From Streptomyces paradoxus (GTDB taxonomy: Bacteria > Actinomycetota > Actinomycetes > Streptomycetales > Streptomycetaceae): a stretch of DNA of 64,000 bases. The DNA is taken from assembly GCF_014202475.1 (NCBI RefSeq), contig NZ_JACHGV010000002.1, forward strand, positions 993,983 through 1,057,982, written 5' to 3'. Both the position numbers and the translations under genes were made by a program. Shown one piece after another: positions 47,774-56,077 of this stretch. A model generated the notes under the pieces. The model saw only the letters and a list, made by a program, of their open reading frames with translations, searched no databases and was not told the origin of the DNA. Each line of letters opens with the position of its first letter. The stretch's first letter is position 1.

Positions 47774-48946
47774 ATGACCACCCCGCGCCCCATCGCAGAC
47801 CTCTCCGCGGACGAGGCCCGCAGAATCGCGCTCCGCGCCCAGGGCTTCCTCGGCGCGCCCGACCGCCGCTCCGGTGTCCGCGGCGTCCTCCGCCACCTGG
47901 GCGCGATACAGCTCGACACCATCTCGGTCCTGGCCCGCTCCCACGAACTCGTCCCGTACGCCCGGCTGGGCGCGGTCGGACGCAGAGCGGTCGAGGACGC
48001 CTACTGGCAGGACACGCACTCCTTCGAGTACTGGTCCCACGCCGCCTGCATCCTCCCCATCGAGGAGTGGCCCCACTTCGCCTTCCGCCGCCGCGCCTAC
48101 CGCAACCGCCCGCACTGGAACCACGACCTGCCCGACGGCGTTTACGACCAGGTCATCAAGCAGCTCCGCTCCGAAGGCCCCCTCACGGCGACGGAGTTGG
48201 GCGGCGCGAAGAAGACGAACGACTGGTGGGACTGGTCCGGTTCCAAGGTCGCGGTGGAACGCGCCCTGATGTACGGCGAGGTGGTCTGCGTGGAGCGCCG
48301 TGGCTGGAAGCGCATATACGACCTCGCCGAGCGCGCCGTGCCCGACGATCTGCTGCACGACGAGCTGGACGACACCGAGTGCCTGCGCCGCCTGGTCGGC
48401 CTGGCGGGCCGGTCCCTGGGCGTGGGCACCCGCGCGGACATCGCCGACTACCACCGCCTCAAGGGCGAGCAGGTCGACGCGGTGATCGCCGAGTCGGGCC
48501 TGGTACCGGTCTCGGTCGAGGGCTGGGGCAAGCCGGCCTGGGCCGATCCCGCGGCTCTGGAGACACCTCCGCGCGGCCGCCACCGCACGACGCTCCTGTC
48601 GCCCTTCGACTCCCTGATCTGGGAGCGGGCGCGCACCGAGCGGATCTTCGGCTTCACGCACCGCCTGGAGGCCTACGTCCCCAAACAGAAGCGGGTCCAC
48701 GGCTACTTCGCGATGCCGGTCCTGGCCGGCGGCCGTCTGGTCGGTCGTGTGGACCCGGCCCGCGAGGGCCGCACCCTGGTGGCCAAGCAGGTCACCCTGG
48801 ACGGCCCGAAGGCCGTCCCTGCCGTCGCCCAGGCCCTGGCCGAGGCGGCGACCTGGGTGGACTGCACGGACGCCCGCGTGGAACGGGTCGGCACACCGGA
48901 GCTGCGCGAGCCCCTGGCGCAGGAGCTCGCCCGCCTTCTCGGCTGA
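47774..48946 (+). CDS. AlkZ/YcaQ-like DNA glycosylase (winged-helix DNA-binding)
   Basis: A 390-residue member of the winged-helix HTH_42 family that includes E. coli YcaQ (AlkX) and Streptomyces AlkZ, which remove alkylated bases and can unhook interstrand crosslinks. The catalytic QxD-type motif is GAIQLDTISVLARSH (Gln46, Asp48), which fits the housekeeping AlkX type rather than the azinomycin-resistance type with QxQ (from memory). The C-terminal SPFDSLIWERAR and KRVHGYFAMPVL are family blocks. It likely repairs bulky alkyl damage in the cytoplasm. The stop is only ten bases from the end of the convergent response-regulator gene. Confidence 0.88.
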   Translation: MTTPRPIADLSADEARRIALRAQGFLGAPDRRSGVRGVLRHLGAIQLDTISVLARSHELVPYARLGAVGRRAVEDAYWQDTHSFEYWSHAACILPIEEWPHFAFRRRAYRNRPHWNHDLPDGVYDQVIKQLRSEGPLTATELGGAKKTNDWWDWSGSKVAVERALMYGEVVCVERRGWKRIYDLAERAVPDDLLHDELDDTECLRRLVGLAGRSLGVGTRADIADYHRLKGEQVDAVIAESGLVPVSVEGWGKPAWADPAALETPPRGRHRTTLLSPFDSLIWERARTERIFGFTHRLEAYVPKQKRVHGYFAMPVLAGGRLVGRVDPAREGRTLVAKQVTLDGPKAVPAVAQALAEAATWVDCTDARVERVGTPELREPLAQELARLLG

Positions 48947-48955
48947 GACCGCGTC

Positions 48956-49702
48956 CTAGCGGATCTCGAGGATCTTCTCCCGCATCGCGTACACCACCGC
49001 TTCCATCCTGGAGTGCAGTTGCAGCTTCTCCAGGATGTTGCGGACGTGGTTCTTCACGGTGTTCTCGGAGATGAACAACTCCTTGGCGATGTCACGGTTG
49101 TTCATTCCCGTCGCGACGAGCTTGAGGACTTCCAGTTCCCGGTCGGTCAGGCGCGGCGCGGGCACCAGCCGGCGTTCGTCCGTGCGCTGGATCATCGACT
49201 TGAACTCGGTGAGGAGTTTCGACGCCATGGACGGGCTGATCTGTGACTGTCCGTCGGCCACCGCGCGAATGGCGGTGGCCACCTCGTCCGTGGAGATCTC
49301 CTTGAGGAGATAGCCGGTCGCTCCCGCCTTGATGGCGTCGTAGAGATCGGCTTCCTCGTCGCTGATCGTCAGCATGATGATCTTCGCGCTGGGCGCCACC
49401 TCCTTGATGGAGGTGCACGCCTCGATACCGCCCCGCTTCGGCATCCGCACGTCCATCAGGACGATGTCGGGCAGCAGGTCGGCGGCCTTCTCGACGGCCT
49501 CGGCGCCGTCGCCCGCCTCCCCGATGACCTGGATGTCCTCCTCGGCCGCGAGCACGATCTCCAGGCCCCGGCGGAACAAGGCGTGGTCGTCCACCACAAG
49601 GACTCTGATCGGTTCCTTGCGTGGAGTCCCCGAGTCCGGGCCCATGCCGACGACGCCGTCGTCGGCATCCTCGTCACGCATCGGTCCGAAGCTGTCCGCC
49701 AT
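48956..49702 (-). CDS. NarL/LuxR-type response regulator, orphan
   Basis: A 248-residue two-component response regulator. The receiver domain (33-150) has the acidic pair VVDDH and phospho-acceptor Asp84 in VLMDVRMP; the conserved Thr and Lys are in MLTISD and YLLKE. The C-terminal LuxR helix-turn-helix reads LTDRELEVLKLVATGMNNRDIAKEL split at the turn, with SENTVKNHVRNIL. No histidine kinase gene is adjacent. The ATG at 49702 was chosen over the longer frame because GGAGGAAC lies directly upstream. The protein starts with about 30 acidic residues before the receiver. Confidence 0.93.
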   Translation of the reverse strand: MADSFGPMRDEDADDGVVGMGPDSGTPRKEPIRVLVVDDHALFRRGLEIVLAAEEDIQVIGEAGDGAEAVEKAADLLPDIVLMDVRMPKRGGIEACTSIKEVAPSAKIIMLTISDEEADLYDAIKAGATGYLLKEISTDEVATAIRAVADGQSQISPSMASKLLTEFKSMIQRTDERRLVPAPRLTDRELEVLKLVATGMNNRDIAKELFISENTVKNHVRNILEKLQLHSRMEAVVYAMREKILEIR

Positions 49703-49847
49703 CGTTCCTCCCCCTGAAGGCTGTGGCCTGAGGTCCTGAGCCATCGCCAACCCAGAGCAACGACCCACCGGTTGGGCCGTGGCCACCATGATTTCATGCC
49801 CGGACGGCACCGGGGTGCCGGAGCGGGGCGCGAAGTGGTCGCACGGG

Positions 49848-49884
49848 GGTGCCCCTGGGGGCGCACACGCGCTCCAGGGGCACC
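49848..49884 (-). terminator. Terminator of hpf
   Basis: A perfect 11-bp stem (49848-49858 with 49874-49884) surrounds a 15-base loop that can pair further (GCGC with GCGC). It lies just downstream of the hpf stop codon on the minus strand. Confidence 0.7.
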
Positions 49885-49907
49885 TGTTCCGCTGTCACCC
49901 GGCACGG

Positions 49908-50603
49908 TCAGCCGCCGAGCGCACCACCCGCGTCGGGCGAGTGCGCCTGGGTGATCATCGTGTCCGTGCTGAGGTGGATCACGCCGTAGTCGTAGGCGTG
50001 CCGTCGGTAGACGACACTCGGTTCCTTGGTCTCGGAGTCGACGAACAGGTAGAAGTCGTGCCCGACCAGCTCCATCTCGTAGAGAGCCTGGTCGAGGGTC
50101 ATGGGGGCTGCGACGTGGGTCTTCTCACGGACGACGATGGGGCCGTCACCCTGCACTTCCAGCGAGCCGATCTTCTTCGTGGGTACGGCCTCGGGCTCCT
50201 CCTCGGGAGCCGGCACCAGGCCGTTTCCGTTGAGCGTCGCCACACCCGGGACGTGGTCGGCGACCTCCGCGGCCGGGATCCGGCGCGCGCCGCGGCGCGA
50301 GTACCGCTTGTCGTGCTGCCTGCGCAGCCGGGCTTCCAGCTTTTCCGCCGCCAGGTCGAGCGCCGCGTACGGATCGCTCGCCGCTGCCTCCGCCCGGATC
50401 ACCGGTCCGCGGGAGCGGAGCGTGATCTCCACTCGGTCACAGCGGTCGGCCTGCCGGGGGTTGGGCTCCTTGGACACCTCGACGTCGAGGCTGATCACCT
50501 TGCCATCGAGCTTCTGGATCTTCTCCAGCTTCAGCTTCTCGGCCACGTGCTTCCGGAACCGCTCGGGCACCTCGGTCTTGCGGCCCTTGACGACGATGTC
50601 CAC
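49908..50603 (-). CDS. hpf: Long-form ribosome hibernation promoting factor
   Basis: A 231-residue long HPF, which dimerises 70S ribosomes into inactive 100S particles during stress and stationary phase. The N-terminal S30AE domain (VDIVVKGRKTEVPERFRKHV, then DPYAALDLAAEKLEARLRRQ) binds the decoding region. A linker follows, and the C-terminal domain (PMTLDQALYEMELVGHDFYLF, then YRRHAYDYGVIHL) is the dimerisation part that short HPF lacks. The GTG was chosen because the S30AE fold starts there and GGAG lies eight bases upstream. It has a 311-base upstream region. Confidence 0.95.
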   Translation of the reverse strand: MDIVVKGRKTEVPERFRKHVAEKLKLEKIQKLDGKVISLDVEVSKEPNPRQADRCDRVEITLRSRGPVIRAEAAASDPYAALDLAAEKLEARLRRQHDKRYSRRGARRIPAAEVADHVPGVATLNGNGLVPAPEEEPEAVPTKKIGSLEVQGDGPIVVREKTHVAAPMTLDQALYEMELVGHDFYLFVDSETKEPSVVYRRHAYDYGVIHLSTDTMITQAHSPDAGGALGG

Positions 50604-50914
50604 GCAGAACTCCGTTCCCGGATCGCTCCGCTGCGGTGCGGAGCGTCTCCCTTTTGCACCAGGCTCCGGTGAGTCCCGGAACCTCGGACTCGGTGACTTC
50701 CACCTCCTCCCCCGCGAGCGAGATCTCCACTCCACCGGCGCGAGTGATGAACAAAAACTCGCAGCACGGCATTCGGATTCGAGAGGTGTGGCCTGCGGCT
50801 TTCCCTCTCAACCGAACATATCTCGCCCGGACGGATGTCGTCACCCTCTACTGCGGCGTACCTCCGTTCAGGTGAATAGGCCCTCTCGTTACCTGCAACG
50901 ACACAAGATCTCAG
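50604..50914 (-). promoter_or_regulatory. hpf upstream region with a possible small ORF
   Basis: This gap between comFC and hpf must hold the hpf promoter. A minus-strand ATG at 50772 opens a frame whose first 45 codons read protein-like (for example VEISLAGEEVEVTESEVPGL), with roughly 80% G or C in third positions. It runs into hpf in another frame. I treat it as a candidate leader ORF only. Confidence 0.4.
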
Positions 50915-51838
50915 TCAGTTCCGGTTTATTTCGAAAGAGTCCGGTGTTGCCGCGACCACTGCCGCGCACACCACCTCGACGACTCCACCGACGTCGTCCG
51001 CGCCCGCCTTCACCTGCCGGGCGGGCCGCCGGCCCGTCCTCTCTCGCCTTGATCCGACGTTCTGTTCCTCTCTGCTTTCCCACGTCTCTCCCGCATACAC
51101 GGCCGAAGTCCATGAGGCGTTCGGAATCGGCCCCGTCACCCCGAAAGGGGTCCGCCGCCCGCCCGAGACCGCCCGCACGGCACGCGCGGCCTCCGCCAGG
51201 GAAGCCCCGGTGGTCATCACGTCGTCGACGAGGACGACCGGTCCCGCGGAGAGCAGCCGGGCGCCGCCGGGAGCCACCGCCAGCGCGCCCGCGAGGTTGT
51301 CCAGACGCTGCCGGGAGTTGAGCCCCGACTGGTCGGCCACCGCCCGGCGCTGCCGCAGCACACCGGCCACCCGGGCCGGAAGCCCCCTCCGCCGCAACTC
51401 ACCCGCAGCCGCGAGCGCGATCCGCCGCGCCGGATCATGCCCCCGGGCCCGCACGGCCCGCCGCCCGGACGGCACCGGCACGAGCAGCACCGGAGCCCTG
51501 CCGCCCCCGGGCCGGGCCACTCCGAGTCGCGCCGGAGCCCTGGCGTCCCGGAGCCCCGCCCGTACGGCTTCCGCCAGCGCCACTCCGAGCGGCACGGCGA
51601 GCGCCAGGGCGCCCCGTTCCTTGTGGGCCAGCAGCGTCGCCCGGGCCTCGTCCGCGTACCGGGCAGCCGCGTGCACCACCGGCAGCCCGGGCGGCTCCGG
51701 CACCGGCCGCACCCGCCGCGCCGCACCTCCGCTCAGCACCGCACGGCACCGCGCGCACAGCACCGTCCGAGGCACCCCGCAGCCCCCGCACTCGCCCGGC
51801 AGCACCAGTTCGGTCAAGTCCTGCCACCAGCCCCGCAT
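50915..51838 (-). CDS. ComFC-like phosphoribosyltransferase-fold protein
   Basis: A 307-residue ComF/GntX-family protein. The N-terminal zinc-ribbon-like GECGGCGVPRTVLCARCR is followed by the phosphoribosyltransferase fold with PVPSGRRAVRARGHDPA and the PRPP-binding VVLVDDVMTTGASLAEA. In competent bacteria ComFC works in DNA uptake, but Streptomyces is not known to be naturally competent, so the role is open. The last 70 residues (from about GRRTPFGVTG) extend past the usual family end and are low complexity. The ATG was chosen at MRGWWQDLTELVLPGE, the family start. It lies between lpqB and hpf on the same strand. Confidence 0.85.
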   Translation of the reverse strand: MRGWWQDLTELVLPGECGGCGVPRTVLCARCRAVLSGGAARRVRPVPEPPGLPVVHAAARYADEARATLLAHKERGALALAVPLGVALAEAVRAGLRDARAPARLGVARPGGGRAPVLLVPVPSGRRAVRARGHDPARRIALAAAGELRRRGLPARVAGVLRQRRAVADQSGLNSRQRLDNLAGALAVAPGGARLLSAGPVVLVDDVMTTGASLAEAARAVRAVSGGRRTPFGVTGPIPNASWTSAVYAGETWESREEQNVGSRRERTGRRPARQVKAGADDVGGVVEVVCAAVVAATPDSFEINRN

Positions 51839-51878
51839 GGCCACCACTGTGCCCCTGCGGGCCGGGTCCGGCCACCCC

Positions 51879-51901
51879 TGTGGACAGCGGCCTGTGGACA
51901 A
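51879..51901 (-). promoter_or_regulatory. Two head-to-tail DnaA-box-like sites upstream of comFC
   Basis: On the minus strand TTGTCCACA (51893-51901) is a perfect match to the Streptomyces DnaA box. CTGTCCACA (51879-51887) is a close variant in the same orientation, starting 14 bases away. Both lie in the 229-base gap between lpqB and comFC, 40-63 bases upstream of the comFC ATG. An inverted repeat CGTCAC-N8-GTGACG is at 51923-51942. Confidence 0.6.
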
Positions 51902-52067
51902 CCGATCGCCCCGCCATCTGCTCGTCACCCACACGAGTGACGCCCGCGGAAGCCAGGTCAGAAGGAGACGAGCACCGGCCCCGCGCCGCACGCCCCTGGA
52001 CGCCGGCGGCGCGGCCACCCACGCCCAGCACACCCCGGCCGCACCTGCCACCGGGGGCCCTCCCAGC

Positions 52068-53897
52068 TCACCCGGGATAGACCGGCGCCGTCCCCTCGGT
52101 CACCTTCTGCCACTGCTCGCCCGACGGCAGGCGGACGATGCCGTCCACCGAGTTCGCCACCAGCGGCAGCTGGTCGTCCTCGGCGGCGGTGACCTCCTTG
52201 ACGCCGGTCAGGGCCGCGGGCGCCGGCACGTCCGGCGTGGAGCCGTCGACCTGGACGTACCGCATCTGCTCGACGCCCCCGTGCTCGCGCCCGACCACCA
52301 CGAGCCGGCTGTCCCCGGCCCACGACATGGTGGTGACTTCCTCCAACTCCGGCGTCGCGGAGCGCAGTTCCACCACCCTGACGGCCGGCTTCTCACCCGG
52401 TTTCCCGTCCCGCTCGATCAGCCCGATGAGCAGGGTCTTCTTGCCGCCCTTCTCCACGACCAGCGAGATCCGTACCCCGTCGGCGGCGACCCGCACGGAC
52501 TGGACCCGTCCGTCCAGGTGCGGCATGCGCACCTCCACGGGATCGCCCTTTCCCTCCTCGAAGAGGAGCAGCCGGGGACGGTCGGGGTCGCGGTCGGCCA
52601 CCCACAGGCCGTCGTCGGCGTCCCAGCTGGGGGTCGTCAGGCGGTCCTTCTCGGACGGGCCCCGGCTGCGCAGCACCGGCTCGCCCAGCGAACCGCCCGA
52701 CACCAGCGACCCCACGTACAGCGACCGGCCGTCGAGGCTGACGCCGGCCGCGGTGTGCTCGTCACGCGACACCGCCACCGACCGCAGCGCCGTGTCGCCC
52801 TCGCCGAGTGCCCCCGGCGCCGGGTCCGGCTTGGTGCTGCTGTTGCCGGCGGGTATCCGTACGAGCCGGTGCTTGTCGTCGACGAAGTACAGGTAGTCGG
52901 GGTGCCGCGCCGCGCTCCGGGAGGCCACCGTGTCGGCGGTCCCCTGGGTGAGCGAGCACAGCTCCGCGCCACCGGCCCGCAGCTCGACCTCGTCCACGGC
53001 CGGGCTGAGATTGCGCAGCGTGAACAGGATCTGGGCGGCCATCTCCTCGCACCGGTTGGTGCCGATGCCCGCGGCCTTGTGGTTGAGCGGGACCGTCAGC
53101 CTGTTGCGGTCGTCGGGCGTCAGCGCGCCGGAGTCCTTCGCCAGTGCCGTACCGGTGGGGAAGCTCGACCTGACCACGGGTCCCAGCCACCGCGTGGGCC
53201 CGTGGAGCAGAGAGCTGACCATCTGCGTCATGGGTTCGACACGCCGGCGCACGTAGACGGGGTCGGCGACCGCCGTGGGCTGTGCGTCCGACCCGGCCGC
53301 CTCGGTGTTCGAAGCGAAGTAGTACTTGCTGACGGACATGTAGTTGCGCTGGAAGTCCGACTCGCCCATGACGACGCCCTGCGGCAGGGCGTCGATCCGC
53401 CACTGCCGCTTGTCGTCCTGTGTCAGGTGCACGCTCCGGCCGTACACCCCGGTGGCCGGCGCGTACGCCTGCTGGGCGTCGACGGTGGCGACCTTGGTGC
53501 CGGTCAGCACGTACGAGATCTCGCCGGTGTCCTCCCCGCCGCCGCCCGGCTCGGGCTTGGCGCCCGGCCCGTCCGTCAGGACCGTGGCGGACGCCTCGGG
53601 CCGCCAGGTCTTGGCGGCCTCGCCCGTCAGGTACTGGCGTGCGGTCTTGTAGTGCGGATCGTCGCTGGTGAGCGCCTCCAGGAAGCCCTGCATGATCTCC
53701 GAGGGCGGCGCGTCCTCCCCCGGCGGCACGGCGAACACCCGCACCTGGGTCTCCTGGCGGGGTGTGGACTCCACGCCCCGCAGGTCCCCGCTGTCCGGCA
53801 TCGAGGCGCACCCCGCCAGCACCAGGACACCACCGGCGGCGTACGCCATCACGCGCGCGGGCCTGCGCCGGCCGCGCCCCTCGCGGTCAGCGCCCAC
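52068..53897 (-). CDS. lpqB: Lipoprotein LpqB, MtrAB accessory protein
   Basis: A 609-residue lipoprotein that in mycobacteria binds the external part of MtrB and tunes MtrA phosphorylation. The lipobox is VLVLAGC (Cys30). The N-terminal part has two NTF2-like/GerMN-type regions (FLEALTSDDPHYKTARQYL, and a block near 215-330). The C-terminal half is a beta-propeller (repeating blades such as SLDGRSLYVGSL and SWAGDSRLVVVG). The GTG has GGGAGG six bases upstream. It overlaps the end of mtrB by 11 bases, so the three genes mtrA-mtrB-lpqB form one operon. Confidence 0.96.
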   Translation of the reverse strand: MGADREGRGRRRPARVMAYAAGGVLVLAGCASMPDSGDLRGVESTPRQETQVRVFAVPPGEDAPPSEIMQGFLEALTSDDPHYKTARQYLTGEAAKTWRPEASATVLTDGPGAKPEPGGGGEDTGEISYVLTGTKVATVDAQQAYAPATGVYGRSVHLTQDDKRQWRIDALPQGVVMGESDFQRNYMSVSKYYFASNTEAAGSDAQPTAVADPVYVRRRVEPMTQMVSSLLHGPTRWLGPVVRSSFPTGTALAKDSGALTPDDRNRLTVPLNHKAAGIGTNRCEEMAAQILFTLRNLSPAVDEVELRAGGAELCSLTQGTADTVASRSAARHPDYLYFVDDKHRLVRIPAGNSSTKPDPAPGALGEGDTALRSVAVSRDEHTAAGVSLDGRSLYVGSLVSGGSLGEPVLRSRGPSEKDRLTTPSWDADDGLWVADRDPDRPRLLLFEEGKGDPVEVRMPHLDGRVQSVRVAADGVRISLVVEKGGKKTLLIGLIERDGKPGEKPAVRVVELRSATPELEEVTTMSWAGDSRLVVVGREHGGVEQMRYVQVDGSTPDVPAPAALTGVKEVTAAEDDQLPLVANSVDGIVRLPSGEQWQKVTEGTAPVYPG

Positions 53898-56076
53898 GAG
53901 ATGCCTCCCCTTGCCTGTCCACGTCCCCCTGCTCGGCCTCCCGGCCGCCCGGGCCGACGGAGCCGTCGTCCTCGTCCCGCGGCCCGTTCACGACCGGATC
54001 CCGTCCGGACCGGCCGTCGGCCTCCTCGTCGCGCCCTGTTTCCTCCGGGCCGCTCACGCCCCCGGGAGCGGGCTGCTCCGCACCCGCCGGTCCGCCCTTT
54101 CCCCGCGAGCCCGAAGCGGGCCGGGGCACCACGCGTGAACCATTGCCGGGCAGCGCCGTCGGATCCGCCGTCGGCGTGGCACGCGGCGGTATCGGGTCCC
54201 GCTTCGCCCCCTGCGGCGCCGGCCCGCTCACCGGCTGCGCCGGCACGGTCGCCCGCTTCTCGCCGTCCCCGCCGCCGCACGGCAGACCGGCGTCGTCGAG
54301 CCCCCGGTTCCGCCGGGAGTCCTTGGGCTCCAGCGGTATCGGGGAGCCCCGCAGCGGCTCGTCGGCGGTCCGGGGCAGCGTCAGCCGGAACTGCGAACCA
54401 CCGCCCGGCTCGCCCCAGGCCTGCAGCCAGCCGCCGTGCAGCCGCGCGTCCTCCAGGGCGATGGACAGCCCCAGCCCCGTACCACCGGTGGTGCGCGCGC
54501 GTGCCGGGTCGGCCCGCCAGAAGCGGCTGAACACCCGGGTCGCCTCGCCCGGCTTGAGCCCGACGCCGTAGTCCCGCACCGCCACGGCGACCGCACCGCC
54601 CGCAGCGGCGAGCTTCACGACGACGTCCTTGCCCTCGCCGTGCTCGACGGCGTTGACCACGAGGTTGCGCAGCACCCGCTCCACGCGCCGGGCGTCGGCC
54701 TCGGCGACGACGGGCTGCTGGTCGCCGAGGATCCGGATCCGGGTGCCCTTGCGCTCCGCGAGCGGCTCGGCCCCGCTGACCACCCTCCGTACGACGTCCC
54801 TGAGGTCTATCGGCTCCGCCTCCAGGGCCGCGGCGCCCGCGTCGAACCGGCTGATCTCCAGCAGGTCGGCGAGCAGCGACTCGAACCGGTCCAGCTGGTC
54901 GGCGAGCAGTTCCGCCGACCGGGCGGTGATCGGGTCGAAGTCCACACGCGCCTCGTGGATGACGTCCGCGGCCATCCGTACGGTCGTCAGCGGCGTCCGC
55001 AGCTCGTGCGACACGTCCGACACGAACCGGCGCTGCATCCGCGACAGGTCCTCCAGCTGGCTGATCTTCAGCTGGAGGTTCTGCGCCATCTTGTTGAAGG
55101 CCTCACCGAGCCGCGCGATGTCGTCCTCGCCGGTGACCTTCATACGCTCCTGGAGCCGCCCGGCCGACAGCCGCTCGGCGATGCCCGCCGCCATCCGCAC
55201 CGGCGTGACGACCTGCCGCACGACGAGCCACGCGATGGCCCCGAGCAGGACGACGACGAACAGCCCGGCCGTCGCCAGCGTGCCCTTGACCAGGCTCAGC
55301 GACTTCTCCTCCTGGGTGAGCGGGAAGAGGTAGTACAGCTGGTACGGGTTGCCGTTGGGGTCGTTGACCTGCTTGCCGATGACCAGGCCCGGCTGGGAGT
55401 CCCGGGTCTTGTTGTTGTAGACGATGCGCGCGTAGCTCTGCGCGGCCGTCGTACTGCTGCCGATCCGCTCCCGCAGGTCGGCGGGCACGCTCTTGCTCCA
55501 GTTGACCTCGCCGGAGGCACGCGGTCCGCGCCCGCCGGTGCCGTCCGCCTCGGAGGCCGGGAGCGTGACCACGTCGAAGGCGCCCTGACCTCCGCTGGAC
55601 AGGGAGGAGACGAGGTCGCTCATCCACTGGATGACGTTCTGCGCGGGACGGCCGTCCGCCGTGGCGACATCGTCGCCGGTGCCGCTCGCCGCCTCGTCGG
55701 CCCGCTGCTTGGCCACCGCGAACCCGCCCGTGGCCTGGCTCTGGGACGCCTTCACCTTGGCGTCCAGCAGGCCGTTGCGCACCTGCCCGATGACGACGAA
55801 ACCCAGCAGCAGCACCACGCCCAGCGACATCAGCAGCGTCGTGACGACGACCTTGAGCTGGATGTTGCGCCGCCACAGCCGCATGACGGGCAGCAACGGC
55901 CGGCGCACCCACCGCATGAACAGGCGGATGACCGGGCTGCCCTGGACGCCGCCCTGGAGCAGCAGCCCGCTCTCCAGGAACCGCCCCCAACGGGAGCCGG
56001 ACCTCTTCCGCCCGACAGGCCGCTCCGGGCGGGCCCCGGACCGGCCGGGCGCCGAAGCGGCACTGTCGCCGGACAT
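53887..56076 (-). CDS. mtrB: Sensor histidine kinase MtrB
   Basis: The membrane sensor kinase of the MtrAB system, 729 residues. Two membrane helices (about 75-98 and near 280-300) enclose an external domain of about 180 residues. A HAMP domain (VVTPVRMAAGIAERLSAGRL), the phospho-accepting His357 in FVSDVSHELRTPL and an HATPase region follow (NLVVNAVEHGEG, VRDYGVGL, GTGLGLSIA). After the ATPase, about 150 residues form a Gly/Pro/Asp/Arg-rich tail, longer than in mycobacterial MtrB. The ATG was chosen because it begins one base after the mtrA stop codon. Confidence 0.96.
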   Translation of the reverse strand: MSGDSAASAPGRSGARPERPVGRKRSGSRWGRFLESGLLLQGGVQGSPVIRLFMRWVRRPLLPVMRLWRRNIQLKVVVTTLLMSLGVVLLLGFVVIGQVRNGLLDAKVKASQSQATGGFAVAKQRADEAASGTGDDVATADGRPAQNVIQWMSDLVSSLSSGGQGAFDVVTLPASEADGTGGRGPRASGEVNWSKSVPADLRERIGSSTTAAQSYARIVYNNKTRDSQPGLVIGKQVNDPNGNPYQLYYLFPLTQEEKSLSLVKGTLATAGLFVVVLLGAIAWLVVRQVVTPVRMAAGIAERLSAGRLQERMKVTGEDDIARLGEAFNKMAQNLQLKISQLEDLSRMQRRFVSDVSHELRTPLTTVRMAADVIHEARVDFDPITARSAELLADQLDRFESLLADLLEISRFDAGAAALEAEPIDLRDVVRRVVSGAEPLAERKGTRIRILGDQQPVVAEADARRVERVLRNLVVNAVEHGEGKDVVVKLAAAGGAVAVAVRDYGVGLKPGEATRVFSRFWRADPARARTTGGTGLGLSIALEDARLHGGWLQAWGEPGGGSQFRLTLPRTADEPLRGSPIPLEPKDSRRNRGLDDAGLPCGGGDGEKRATVPAQPVSGPAPQGAKRDPIPPRATPTADPTALPGNGSRVVPRPASGSRGKGGPAGAEQPAPGGVSGPEETGRDEEADGRSGRDPVVNGPRDEDDGSVGPGGREAEQGDVDRQGEASRGR

Positions 56077-56077
56077 G

